Origin: Rhodocollybia butyracea
Taxonomy: Eukaryota; Basidiomycota; Agaricomycetes; Agaricales; Omphalotaceae
Assembly: GCA_015501585.1 (NCBI GenBank)
Contig: JADNRY010000327.1
Coordinates: forward strand, 1-64,000
Length of the DNA: 64,000 bases
Direction of reading: 5' to 3'
Shown piece after piece: positions 34,990 through 46,850 of this stretch (position 1 is the stretch's first letter; each line of letters starts with the position of its first letter). A program made the translations under genes and the position numbers. Under the pieces are notes generated by a model. That model was not told the origin of the DNA, did no database searches, and worked only from the letters and a program-made list of their open reading frames with translations.

Positions 34990-35355
34990 CCTCGTTTCTT
35001 TTCTGTGTATTTACGCAACATACGAAGATCATGGTTTATATCGAGAAAATGTCTTCGTAAATACTCGTAATCGAGACGAATGAATGCCCTCGATTGCTTT
35101 TTGAAACTCATAGGTTGGCATACTTCCGGATCCGGAGTGCTAATGCATCCTTATCTGTGCTAGAAAGAGAACAATAAGTCTAATGTGACGTCGCGTTCAT
35201 TCATACCGTGACGCGTCGTGTCTGTAAGCCACGTGAGCGCACAATTCGCGTGGAAATTCAAATGTGCTTCTTTTCTGAAGTCTTTTCTTCTCTTCCACCA
35301 TTCCTGTACATTCCTTTTCTCTTGTGGCCTACAATCGAGTCTATCGTCGACCACG
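34990..35355. other. Intergenic, upstream of hop1
   Basis: No coding pattern. It is the likely promoter region of the Hop1 gene. An ACGCGTCGT motif lies near 35211-35219; the fungal meiotic MCB-like element ACGCGT is known in yeast, but its role here is speculation. Confidence 0.3.
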
Positions 35356-38300
35356 ATGCAGGCGCAGGCGAATCGCATTGAGACAAAAACAATTTCCTCT
35401 GCCCAGAGTCTTGCTGCTGTGCAGACTCTTCTAAGAGCTGGTTTAGGCTGTATCACTTTTATGAGGGATCTTCTTCCCCAAGATAACTTTACAGAAAGTA
35501 AGAGTCCAAATATATTGCTCTAGGATCATATATTCAACGTGATCTATAACAGGCCATTTCACCACTACCGACGATTCGTTGGCAAATTCGTCGTCCAATT
35601 CGACCGTGACTTTCTCGTCTCCGATAACTGCAAAGAAGAAGAATATTAATGGATTCAAGATTATGGTCAGCGTTCTCTTGCTCGCTAATAACTTTTCTGA
35701 ATCGTCTTCTAGACGATGTCTCGTGGCTACACAGATGAAGCTGATAGAATTCTGAACTATCTGGTGCTTGATCTTGTCGCATTCGTGAGATAATCTGTTG
35801 ATTCTTGTTTTTTAAACTTTAGGAATACGGAATTTTCGATGCTCTGCAGAAACAGTATCTCAAAAGCTTCATCTTTGCCATATACCTTGTACGTAGTCGT
35901 CGAATCAGGTGTCTGACACAGTGCTCATCCGATTATTCCGTTCGCAGGACAATAAAGATCCGAACAAGTCTGTTTATCCCGCATATATGCTGCTTTTACA
36001 ATATTCTGACTCGATATCTGAAGTATCGTCGAGGCTTACACGTTCAACTTTCACGTACGTCGTCACTACGAATGCACCCTTAGTGTTGATATTTATTGGT
36101 GGACAGTATCACACGATAGCTGGGACAGATACTGTTATCCCAATCATGACTCTAGGCGATGACTTGGAGCGAATGTCTCTTCACGGCAAGGACCCTGTTG
36201 CAGAAGCCGTGAGGAAGGGGTCAGTCCCAACCCTGAAAGACGTAAAGCGAAGCGTTAAGGTGCGCTCTGTTCTTCATATTCCCGTTGTGTTATATCGATC
36301 TAACTTTGCCTTCAGACTCTCATCAAGACATTGATTACTTCTATGACTCAAATGGACGTGCTTCCTAGTCAGTATAGGCTAACCTAACCTTCCTTCCATA
36401 CACTGATTCTCCTTTTCAGAACGTCGCTTCGCGACTTTTAAGATTTTCTACACCGACGATACGCCCTCCGAATACGAACCTCCCCATTTTAAAGCGGGCG
36501 ATTACGAACGGGACAAGTGGTATTTTGCTACTCATGGCATGGATGAGGTACCAGATACGTGGAGTGTTGGGAAAGTCAATGCCGGATGGCACGAGTAAGT
36601 ATTTTTTTCCATCTTCGTATCCCATTTGTCTCTCATTTGTTTTGTTGCAGTGTGGAAGTCAGCGTTAGTTCAATTGCAACCTTCCTTCCTTCATCTACGG
36701 AACATGAAAACAAAGCCTTTGGCGGTACTGTCCGTGCGGGACTTTTAGCTCCACCGAACCTCACTCCAGCTGAAGAGGTTGCGCAACGCGCTGACGAGGT
36801 CAAGAAGCAGACCATCGACACTGAATCCAGACGAGTTGTATGGTCCGCCGAGGACGGTCCACAAGCAAATGGACAGACGAGCGAAAACAACGCCAAATCG
36901 AAAGACCCTGACTTTGTTCGAATGCCCATCGGCATCAAGAATGACGACGGGGAAATTCGTACTCTGGCTTCCATGAACATCGAAGAACCTGAGGGCGAGC
37001 GACACTTTTATGGGTTTACGCAGCAGGTTCCTCGAGAACTCAAAGATATCCAAGAACCCTTCAATCGTACGCCTGAATCGGGTTTCCCTGCGACCCAACT
37101 GGTTAAAGATCCGGATAGTGATTACGATGTGAGGGGTAGTGAGTATGAAGACACCTGGCAGCGAATGCCTGGGCGCCAGGTGAGGAGGCAGATCTCGGAT
37201 GCATTTTCCACGGGAACGTCTTTGGCGGAAGAGAGTGCGCTAGACACTCCTACGCCGTGCCCGACAAAGAGAGGTCGCGCAAATGAAGTGATTCCTGAGA
37301 CGCCGCCACCTTGCTCGCAATTATCATCGTCGAGCAGACTCTCCCCGCGACCGACTACACGGGTAGCTTCTGTTGAAATGAAGGGACCGGACGACGAAGC
37401 TAGGGAGGTTGAAACGAACGAGTTGATGAAGAGGCTGGAGTTAAACCGTGGTGATGCAGGAGCCGATGATATCGAGGACGAGGAAATGCTTGGTCTGTAA
37501 CTCAATCCTCTTGTCCTGAAAATCAACTCATCCCTTTGAAGATCTCGAAACTCAAGTCGCCGACGTAATCAGTCCACAGGTTCTCGAAACTCAGACCTTG
37601 GATCCAGATCCCATTGAATCATTCGACCACCCTGAAAGCCCTGCGTCAACCCGAAAGATAGAGGTTATTTCTGTTCCCTCTTCACCCACCGGTCCCAGCG
37701 TTTCTCCTGTGGTATCAAAGGCTCCTCGGGTACAGATGACAGAGACCGACGAAGTAAATTGTGAATGCGGGATCACGGTGAGCTCATACTTTGGGTTGAA
37801 CATTATCTCCCTAACCTCATAAGCGATTTTCAGGAGGATGACGAGTCTTGTGCCTGCGAAGGTGGATGTGGAAAATGGTATCATGTCTGGTAAGGTACTA
37901 TTCCACTTCGGGCGTAGTTTCTTATCGTTCTACTCCTGTAGGTGCCTAGGTTATCACTCGGTGGGGGACAGGAGGCTTCCTGAAAACCCGGTTTGCTTCG
38001 ATTGTCGTGTCCGAGCAGACCCCTCCTGGGAGTTAATCAAAGTAGAATTATACTCGACTTTGATTGTCAAGTTCCGAGAACTAGCCTGTTTCAGGTGAGT
38101 GCTGCTAGAGCTGCTTCCATCGCACGCTGACTCCTTGATAATCAGACGAGCAATCAAGGTTGCGGAGAATAATAGCTCATTTACTCCGGCGGAGTTCGCG
38201 CAGGCAATGGGTGAGGAATTCTTCTTCTTGTAAATCCTTGAGACTCCTGAACTTGGAATATAGGGTGCGAAAACACCCAAGCGCGACAGCTCATTAAGCG

Positions 38301-38895
38301 ATTGCATACAGAAGGTGTGTTTCCGTCCAATCCCCCATGGCCTCTATAAACGGCTTATCGATTTCGCTAGGATTCATCGCGGAAGAAATGACGACCACGG
38401 ATGAGATCGGCTTCTTTCAGACTCGCGCGAAGAGCACGAAAGGCAAAGGAAAGGCTAAGCAACCGAAAGCGCGAAGAGGGCTCCAGAAGCAGAAGTATGT
38501 CTTCGACCGGAAATCGGTGCGCACACAGGAGTACCTCGACTACTTCGATCCCGGCCCTGAAGTGGAGAATCGACTGCTCGGAGTACCTCAATCGGTCTGT
38601 TCTGCATTTTGTCCTCGATAACCTCCAGTATCTCACTCGCTTGGACGTTTCCGCAGAGAGCCAGCATCAAGGCCCGAAAAGCAGCACCGTTACTTCCTCC
38701 TTCCTCCCTCCGATACCTGATTCTTTCCCCAAAACTCAAAGTATAGGCTCTCAATCCCAAACTCAAGACGATCCCATGGATGATTTTCAGGGCCTCGGCC
38801 TCAAGCGTCCTGCCGAGCCGCATGCTGGCGAGAGTTGCAGGTCGACGAAGAAGGTTAAGATTTCGATAACGCATGCGGTCGATTTAGCAGAGTAG
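35356..38895 (+). CDS. hop1: Meiotic chromosome-axis protein Hop1 (HORMA + PHD)
   Basis: It starts 'MQAQANRIETKTISSAQSL'. The HORMA domain reads 'LLRAGLGCITFMRDLLPQD', 'FKIMTMSRGYTDEADRILNY', 'DALQKQYLKSFIFAIYLD', 'IVEAYTFNFHY', 'VIPIMTLGDDLERMSLHG' and 'LIKTLITSMTQMDVLPKRR' across several introns (35356-36700). A long acidic, disordered part follows. Near 37740-38000 is a PHD finger (C-E-C ... C-A-C-E-G-G-C-G-K-W-Y-H-V-W-C ... C-F-D-C). Then comes a winged-helix-like part ('AENNSSFTPAEFAQAMG', 'QLIKRLHTEGF') and a basic 'AKSTKGKGKAKQPKARRG'. This matches the PHD-plus-winged-helix chromatin-binding region known in several Hop1 relatives. It acts on meiotic axes with Red1/Rec8 and the Mek1 pathway. 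No frame break was found. The last exon join (around 38580-38660) is ambiguous. Confidence 0.88.
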
Positions 38896-39520
38896 TCTGT
38901 TGTCGTTACTCTCGACCGGCTCACCTCTGTTTGATCTGGAACAGAACTGTATTGGCACTGTTGGCCGGGGTTTTTTTTTTCGCTGGAACCTCTTCCCAAG
39001 ATAGACTACTCACCAGCTCATTCATTTCTCATGTTCTCGTGTGTTTTACAACGACTCCCTTTGATCCCCATAGCACATGTACGATAATCAGTATATTATT
39101 TCCTAGTAAAACAGCATAGTACGCTACGCCACGATACAAATAAGATTAGCTTGTAAGGTCGGCTCTCCAGAGTCGATATTCGTGGATACGATATACGTAT
39201 GTATAGTAAAATATAATGCCATACTTGTGCGACATCCAAATAATTAAGTGGTGTGATATACAAAGTGCACGAGTAGTCCATACCGCAATGGATGCGGAGA
39301 TGCGAAGATGCGATATCGATACAGAAACTTTCGGAATCGATAGAGCGAGACGATTGGTCTCGCGTAAGTGGTCGGACATAAAGGGAGAGAGAGAGAGATG
39401 CACGGTCTTTCTATCGGATATGCTGAGCATTGCTTCCTTAACGGCGAACATTATAAGCACACTCACCTCGTAGTCCATGATGGGAAGTAGATCACGTAGA
39501 ATTAATCTGCTCACGAATTG
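38896..39520. other. Convergent 3' spacer
   Basis: It lies between hop1 and the minus-strand zinc-motif gene. It has a (GA)n run near 39385-39400. A 122-codon minus-strand frame (39146-39514) could hold extra 3' exons of the neighbouring gene but shows no motif. Confidence 0.35.
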
Positions 39521-40544
39521 TCAGAACGTTCTTCTACTGAAAAAAGTAGAACGAAAAATCACATTAACAACTTTGCCCTGTTTGGTTTTCCCGCTAAGGA
39601 CAAAAGGACATCGTCTCTTATGTGTCTCCCAAAATCCAGGATAATAGTCGAAACGCTTGTCGAGAGAGACCTGCTTCTCGCATCCTACACAGAATACAGT
39701 CTTTGCCGTCAACTTCGAGACATCGCTCCAAGGATCGGCTTGCAGTTTTGCTATACGCATCTGGATGGTATCGCCGCGACAAGGGAGCCTTTTGTAAGGC
39801 TGGACCTTGGCTGTTGTAGATTCCGTTTTCACGGAACTTGGCGGAAGAGGAGAGGGTTTCGGTGGCTTCTCACTGGGCGCTCTGGTTAAGGGAGAAGGAA
39901 TAGGAGGAGCGGGAGGAATAGTAGGTATGGGAGTAGGACCTCTCGACGAAGCTGGGCTACTGCTGGGGCGCAGCCTAGAGCGCAAAACTCGTGTAGGGAT
40001 AATTGGAGGAGTTATAGTCTTGGGCCTTTGTTAGTGGTGTGTCAGTAGCAGTCCACCTCATAAAACTATAGTCTATGGCATACTTGAATGGCTCTATGGG
40101 GACTTGGACAGTGAGTGGCCAAGCCAGTGAATTGATTTCCCCGTTCATATCGTAGATATCATCGATGATATAAGCTCTGTCATCCATTCGCGCAATGGCG
40201 TCTCTTTGAAGGAGATTTGCTCGCAGTATCCGAAATGAAGTCTTTCTATGATGTTTCATGATCGCGTCTAAAGATTCAAAGGCCAAGTGGCTGATGCACG
40301 AGTAAGTATTGGCTCGCCAAAGATAGAAAAGGTGATTTTACCTATCAACCACCGATTTCGAGTTATATCGTTCTTCTATATCCGGCGATGAGCGATTGAA
40401 CGAATTTTGGTCTGGGTACTTGGCCAAAATCCGTCGTAACTTTGGTGGTGTGGCAGTCGGTACGTCTCCGGTGGTAGTTTGGTCGTTTCCATTCGTAAAG
40501 GCATAAGAATCATCCAGGTCTAATTTCCGTTTCTGCGGAATCAT
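39521..40544 (-). CDS. Zinc-motif protein of unknown function
   Basis: The minus-strand ATG at 40544 reads 'MIPQKRKLDLDDSYAFTNG' (basic, nuclear-like). Later exons hold 'HLAFESLDAIMKHHRKTSF', a proline-rich 'GPTPIPTIPPAPPIPSPLTR' and a compact motif 'VFCVGCEKQVSLDKRFDYYP' followed by 'GFWETHKRRC'. The pattern C-x2-C-x2-(I/V)-x-L-D-x-R-x-x-Y-Y-P-x-x-W-x-x-H-x3-C recurs in basidiomycete proteins and probably binds zinc (C2HC). The role is unknown; nucleic-acid binding is a guess. Convergent with hop1. Confidence 0.6.
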
Positions 40545-41185
40545 GGCGATTAAGATGAGTGGTGTGATAAGAAAGAACCAAGAAAACGAAGACTTGTAGA
40601 GATGAAAGAAAAGGCAAAAGTGAAGGTCGTGTGAATTACTTAATAAGCGCCTCTTCTTAGGACCACTGCCAGGCCCAATGCCGAACTCTTTTTTCCATTG
40701 TGCAGCTGAACAAAGGCTTGAGCACAAAGACTGAAAAATTTGATAATATTTTAGACCTCAGAGTGCGGTAAAAAGTGCGTTATTATGCGCCCCCCAAAGG
40801 TCCTGAGTGCCTCTGGAGGCCAAGTCGCCTAGTTCAGGTCGAGACTGAAGGATTCCTATGATAAGGTTTTCGGCTCGTATAATCGGAAAACTTTTTCCCA
40901 TTCAGTAGATGTAGAAAAGCGGTTCAAGTACTCATATAAGGGCAACTCCCGGCATCTGGCCGCATCTTCGGACACTCATCGGACACCCGTACTTAGAGTC
41001 ATACTTTCCATTCCAGCCCTCTTTACTGTTAGAAGGCGTATCACAGCTGACAGGGCACCTGAGGGCACCTCCTTAGCTGGATTGAAGACGCGAAAGACGC
41101 GTAAGTGGGTGTGAGTTTTGAGCGCGACGTTGGTCGGCCAGTGTTGAACATATTAGTATTAATCTGGGAAAAATTCGACTGAGGT
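40545..41185. other. No recognisable gene
   Basis: The first part is the upstream region of the zinc-motif gene. The remainder shows no coding pattern and no repeat apart from the one that follows. Confidence 0.35.
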
Positions 41186-41415
41186 CTAAGTGTACTGGAA
41201 CGTTTAAAGCCGCGACAGAAGATGACGAATCACAACAGAACAGATTACTGGAATCAGGATCACTCGTATGAAAGATACTATGTATGTGTTTTGGATTCTG
41301 AAAATTGTGAACTGAGTCTGAAATGTACTGAAATCTTCAAAGCCACGACAGATGAGAAATTATTGTATGTAGCGGAACAAAGTGGAATCAGGATTGCACT
41401 TGCGTGAAAGATACT
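41186..41415. repeat. Imperfect two-unit tandem duplication
   Basis: Two units of about 95-130 bases share TCTGA/TCTAA...TGTACTG(G)AA, TTCAAAGCC(A/G)CGACAGA(T/A)GA, GGAATCAGGAT and TGAAAGATACT in the same order (41186-41281 and 41318-41413). A 61-codon frame crosses the first unit but has no motif. Confidence 0.6.
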
Positions 41416-42542
41416 GAACAGTCTGTCCCCTTATTAGACGCCGTCCCTCGGAGAAGTCTCCGATAACACGCACAAAGCGTGTCTACAAAAGATACAAAGG
41501 GACTCAAAGGAACCATCGGGTTATGCTCAGACCCGGTCCGCTTGGCAGATAGAATGAATGCTTCGAAGGTTAGTTTCTTAAATTCTTGTAGAATTATTGG
41601 CCTTGTTCTCAAACATCTTCAGGTCCCTCAGGGACTCCAACAATAGTGCGGGACACCTGTCTAATGGGCCAGTATCATTGCAAGTAAGCTGTAATGTGTT
41701 CCACCGTTCGACCCAGACAATACTTCCGAAGACTTCGACCTTGAAGCTTTAACGTTTGAACCATAAGGTACGCACTTTACAGTCTTCTCTAAGCCATATC
41801 TGCTACCTCGGACTTTGAAGGAAGAAGGGGGTAGCTTGAAGAGGATTCCTTGCTTACCTTACAGCACACTGTCACCAATCTATCAAGTGCCAAACGTGGC
41901 GGTGAGTGTGTTGGGCCTAACCTTGGTATCTATCGGTTTTACTTTCAAGACCGAAGAGGAGCGACTCAGGCCAGGGGTATTTCGATCTATCCAGTATCAT
42001 ATGCCTCGTTATGCTTCATTCAAACTGGAACACAGAAGTTCACCGAGCTTGCAACTCAAAGTAGAAACAAATACTATTCTTGTTTTCTCAAATGAAGCCC
42101 GTGACTATGTATACTTTCTAATTTTGGATATTAACTTCCCTTTTCCGGACAAAGGTTTTCTCAGCATCGCAACAGGCGCATCATGAATAACATCTTGGTC
42201 TTGGGTTGATATTTAAGATATTAATTGCGTAAACAACGCGTTTGAGCAAGCTGTTCATCACAGCTATCAGTATTTCGGCCTAGTGCCTTGATACACAACG
42301 GAGACCTGAGCCCTCCGCTAGTCGATAAAGATCTCACAAGACATTTTTTTAATGCTTTTATTTGAAAACCATTCTTGATGTCATGCTAATAATCCACGCC
42401 CACGACAGAACTGATCCAATTTTGCGATCGCCTCTGGCAGTGCCTGGCCTCGCTATTGGAATCCAGGTCCGGGACGTTTAATCACGGAAGTTTCGGCGTA
42501 TAACTGATCTGTACCATTGGCATGGGAGGAACTCTTGTGAGC
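41416..42542. other. No recognisable gene
   Basis: A 123-codon plus-strand frame at 41815-42186 has no recognisable motif. The right end is the promoter region of the secreted-protein gene. Confidence 0.35.
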
Positions 42543-42550
42543 TATAAAAG
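42543..42550 (+). promoter_or_regulatory. TATA box of the fruit-body-type secreted protein gene
   Basis: TATAAAAG lies 41 bases before the start codon at 42591. The leader would be very short if transcription starts ~30 bases downstream. A strong TATA box fits a highly and conditionally expressed secreted protein; expression is inferred. Confidence 0.6.
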
Positions 42551-42590
42551 CTGGGATGATTCCCTGAGAGAAATTAACAAACTCTGTTCG

Positions 42591-44425
42591 ATGTTCTCAC
42601 TATCACGACTCCTGACTTTTGCCGGCCTAGCGGTCACTCTCGCGGGTAAGGAGGCTGTAGCACGTTCTGCCCTTCCACGGTTCCCTTATCTTCATTTCCT
42701 TTCGCAGAATGTGCTATCGTACCTCCCGCACTCCAAGGGGTACCCGCTACTATTGACAGCCCGCCCGACTTCAATGGTTCTACCACGGACACCTCCAGTA
42801 TTGTCTCTACTGCCCTCCAGGTAAACCAAAAGGGAGGCGCCACCGGTGATGCTCCTCCAGATGAGCCTGCCTCAAGCACGACTGTTACTGCTGTCGATGG
42901 TGATTTGGTCAACGCCACTGTACCTACTGTAACGGCATCGCGCCGGGACGTCGCTGCTGACGCCCATCTGTCACGCAGAAATAACTCGAACTATGATTTG
43001 GTTTTCTGGGGAACGGGAACGGGACCCAATGACCGTGACGCTGCTATTGAGGGTACAGCGTACGTGTTTTCTTCGACCGCAAGAAAACTGAAAGCTAAAC
43101 AACAACATATGTACTTAGATATTTGACCTACACGGTCGTGAGCAACGCTACTTATGATATTGATGACTGCTCGCTTTCTGCGACAGCGTTGAAGGATGTG
43201 GTTAGTCCGATTTTCACTTTACTCTAAACTTTATTCAAGCGTTCACCTTAAAATCTCATAGTTTTCGTCAACTTGTACTACGAACTCTGGAATCCCTTAC
43301 TGGACTTTGTCTTCTCCCAGCAATCCAACCTGAAATGCGCTGCCTACGGTGATGTCCATAATGCTACTGAAAAGGTAATGCTTTATGTCAACGATGCTTC
43401 TGAGAGACTAACACGTCGAAAAAGACAAACTTTGGAGGTCAACAACTCTACCCTGTTCCTGGTCCCTCAACTATATCCAGCAAAGCACCGGATGGGCTGC
43501 CAAGTCGCTTGTAGACCCCCCTACTCCTCCTGGTTATGAGTTAGTTTTCGGACCGACCGACGGGGCTAACAACGCACCTGGTTACATGGTGTGCTAAAAG
43601 TTCTTACCCCTACTAACCCCCGCTAAACTTCAGTCTCCGGTACTAGGGTTTCGCTTTCATTGACCAGTACGACGTTGCAGCATGTGCAGCCTTGTGTGAC
43701 ACTCGCGGAGCGGACCCGGTCGGTGGAGCATGTCAATACTTCAATATCTGGAGAGCTCTCGTAGACGGAGTCCCCACTACCTACTCTTGCGCGATGGTAT
43801 GCATTTACGGATTCGACACCCCTTCCCAAATTCTGACATTCAATTTCAGTACTACATCGTGGCGGATGCAAGCACAGCCGTGAACTTTGGCCAAGGTGAC
43901 CTCCAAGTCACCGAATCCCGTGGCTACAGTCGCAAGAATGTTGTTGTCGATGGTGGATTCGAGGGATATACTTGTGGTGGCCTGGATGTTCCATTGTGCT
44001 TCACTCAAGGCTACGCCAACTGGCAAGGAACCAGTCCCGTCGGAGGCAACTTTGATGCGTCCATCTTCAACTACCAGCCCTACGCCCACACCGGAAACTC
44101 CGTTGGACTTTTGGGCTCAGCATTCGGTTCCGACCAGCTCAGTGGTACAATCGCACCAGCTTCTCCTCTTGCAACCGTAGCTGGCCAGTCATACACACTT
44201 CAGTTCTTCCACTCGAGTTTCTACTCAGGCGCACAAGCCGAGGCTTCTGCTAGCATGTCGATTATCTGGAACGGAGTGACCATCGACACCATTCATCCCG
44301 GCTTCAGTCAGTGGACTGGCCACCAGTACACTGTTACTGCACAAGGAAACGACCTTCTCCAGTTCACTGGTGGATCTGCCCCCGCCTACGTCTTTATTGA
44401 TGATATTGCCTTGTTCCCCATGTAA
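42591..44425 (+). CDS. Secreted fruit-body-type protein
   Basis: Start 'MFSLSRLLTFAGLAVTLAE' is a signal peptide. After a Ser/Thr-rich propart come two related PAN/apple-like modules: 'YDLVFWGTGTGPNDRDAAIE' with 'EGCVFVNLYYELWNP', and 'YELVFGPTDGANNAPGYMGF' with 'ALCDTRGADPVGGACQYFNI'. The C-terminal ~160 residues are a beta-sandwich-like module ('VVVDGGFEGYTC', 'GNSVGLLGSAFGSDQLSGTI', 'FIDDIALFPM'), as in carbohydrate-binding folds. I recognise a family abundant in mushroom secretomes and named from fruit-body-specific transcripts. The role is unknown, probably wall or glycan binding. Two single-base losses break the frame: near 43170 (a C lost before 'LAFCDS') and near 43466 (a C lost in a CCC run). 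Several short introns are seen. Confidence 0.72.
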
Positions 44426-44787
44426 TTGCCACGATAATGTCTTCGTACTTATTTCATTTCATCTTTTTTGGGTTTTTAACTTTTTGGGTGAACAATTTAT
44501 AATTTTTTGAGGTTAAACTGTTAAACAGCCTTGAGACAACATAATCAAAAGGTAAAATACATTAAAGTCAATCTTCAGTCCGAACGAACACCAACGTGCT
44601 GTCAAAGTGTCACAGGACGAGATGGAAATGGCCACAAAAAAAAAGCGACAGGTACGATAAGGCGACTGAGATTAAGGAATTTCTGGTCCTTATGAGGCGA
44701 CTCTGATCTTCATACATATCTATCCATTCTCGATGTAAGTACACAATTCATAACTCCCTAAGAAAACCGTTGTTACTTACCTGGAGA
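44426..44787. other. Convergent 3' spacer
   Basis: No coding pattern between the secreted-protein gene and the peroxiredoxin gene, which converge here. Confidence 0.5.
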
Positions 44788-45688
44788 TTATTGAGTACGG
44801 GGGCGCTTCTTAGATGGCTCTGATGGACCATCACCGGTAGTGCTGAAATATTCCATCTTGGCGGTGGGGTCAGTCTTGATAGTTTTGCCACCCTCGGACC
44901 ATCCCGCAGGGCAAACTTCACCATGCTTATCCTACAATCTCAATTAGCGAAGTCTTAGACCACAGATCACAGGCAGCCTACGGTGAATTGGAAAGCTTTG
45001 ACGAGACGAAGAGTTTCTTCGACGGAGCGACCCACAGGCAGATCGTTGACGGTGATCTGCCTAATGTGTACTTTTGAGTACATATCCAGTCGTGCAATCA
45101 CAGCCCAAACACTCACCTCAGGATCCCCTTCGGGTCAATGATGAAAAGTCCACGAAGAGCAATACCCTCCTCCTCGAGAAGAACACCATAGTCGCGCGCT
45201 ATCTTCATGCTTCGATCAGCAAGTAAAGGAAGTTTGAGGTCAGGCCCAAGCCCGCCCTCTTTACGAGGCTGAGTGGCCCAGGCGAAGTGGGAGTATTGAG
45301 AGTCAGTGGAAGCACCTATGAGACAGAAGATGACTCGATTAGTGCATTCAATTCGCAGAAAACCAAGTCATTTACCGATAACGACCGTGTCAATCTGCTT
45401 AAACTCGTCCAGGGCATCATTAAACGCGAGAATCTCAGTAGGGCAGACGAAGGTAAAGTCCCTGAAAGTAGTTGCGGATTACTGCCACTGAAAATTTGGA
45501 TGGAGTACTGACATCGGGTAGAAAAAGAGAACAACCCTAAGAATGAAAGTAAGCCAATCTATTTCTACAAAAGAGGTTTGAACGTACCATTTTCCCAGGT
45601 AATCCGAAAGTGAAATATCTTCAAAGAGACCGTCAACGACAGCGGTAGACTTGAAAGCAGGAGCAGGCTTTTGAATTAGAGCAACCAT
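44788..45688 (-). CDS. tsa1: Typical 2-Cys peroxiredoxin
   Basis: The minus-strand start at 45688 reads '[20 protein letters not shown]', then '[10 protein letters not shown]', 'VVLFFYPM' and '[13 protein letters not shown]' with the peroxidatic cysteine. '[16 protein letters not shown]' follows, then '[16 protein letters not shown]', '[20 protein letters not shown]' and 'GEVCPAGW' with the resolving cysteine, ending in a basic tail. Both the GGLG and YF motifs that make eukaryotic 2-Cys peroxiredoxins sensitive to over-oxidation are present ('EGGLGPD', 'KMEYFSTTG'). About five introns, no frame break. It reduces peroxides with thioredoxin in the cytosol. Confidence 0.95.
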
Positions 45689-46613
45689 TTATGTATAGCA
45701 GGGCACGTTCAGATGTTGTCTAGTAGGCAGAATTGGGCAAGCTTGAGGCGAAGAAAAGGTGGCGGTCTACTTTAAAATTTAATTAGGGAAATTTTTTTGA
45801 AGGACGCGTTAAGTCACAAGTGCCGGCCGAAGTCGCGCACACGTGATATGGTCCCGGACCAGGTCCGGTCTTCCTTCGGCCATCCAATGTCGTATGTACA
45901 GACCTCGAAAGGAGCTACAGTACTCGTTTCATGGAGCTCTCAGACCAGAAAATAGTTTATTTACAAGAGAAACGAGCATTCAACATCAAAATTCTAGTAA
46001 AGGCCGGAAGAAATCTGTGAGTCTAGGGCACTTATGCCGACTCAGATTTTTGTTACATTTTTGTTCTTGCTGGAAAAGTTTCGAATTAAAGGAAACAAAG
46101 GAGCCCGCACTATTTTGGCACCGGCATACCGTAGTGAGTAGGGACTTGCTTCCGTTTGAAAATATCCTCTTCCGACTATCATCTATCTAGTTCGTGTTTA
46201 ACCTCCACTGATTTCGACTGGGGCCGCATAGAGGAGGTACAGCACTAGACTATTACCCGCTCCCCTATACTGCCCTGGTCTGCGATTCAAGATTTGTTAT
46301 CAGGAAGGGCAAAAAAGTTGCATCTCTCATAGTAGACATCAAGGGTTTTTGGCAATTCAATCGTAAGTAACACTTCACAGAAGAGACCTTGCTTATGACG
46401 CTGTAGCTGCTATAAGCTCTGCCTAGCACACTCTAGCCTGGTGCGGCGTCGCCAACAAGATGTCTCGTCCATATCTGGGATCACCTCGCTTCCTGCCACA
46501 GAAGCAATCACTGTCCTCAGCGTCACAACTACTTTGACGTTTGGATTGTTCACTGTGAGAAAAAGACAGAAGTTGAGTCAGAATTGCTTTCCGCACAGGA
46601 GCATTGTGGATTG
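45689..46613. other. No recognisable gene
   Basis: It contains the peroxiredoxin upstream region. A 115-codon plus-strand frame at 45843-46190 has no motif. Confidence 0.35.
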
Positions 46614-46850
46614 TTAAAATACCTGTCTGGGATTGGCGTTCTTGTAGGGGGTCCCAAGTGCGCGATTGAGCTCACGGTAGGAGTCTGAACACTGAATGTA
46701 ACACGTATTAGTACATAGTGATAAACCTGGGACCAGCATTCCGCCGTACTGTTTAAGACAGTCGTCACCGCAGCTCTGAGGACGGGACACTGTGCCCATG
46801 GCCAACAGAAGTGAGAGGGAAACGACCTTGCATACAGAGAAAAGGTGCAT
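46614..46850 (-). CDS. Small cysteine-rich secreted protein
   Basis: From the ATG at 46850 the frame reads 'MHLFSVCKVVSLSLLLAMG', a signal peptide, then 'SCGDDCLKQYGG', 'LCTNTCYIQC' and ends 'NPRQVF'. The mature part is about 55 residues with six cysteines. If GTATTT after 'NPRQ' is a donor, the next exon at about 46555 gives TGA at once, so the product is nearly the same either way. I recognise no family. The size and cysteines resemble effector-like small secreted proteins. Confidence 0.55.
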   Translation of the reverse strand: MHLFSVCKVVSLSLLLAMGTVSRPQSCGDDCLKQYGGMLVPGLSLCTNTCYIQCSDSYRELNRALGTPYKNANPRQVF

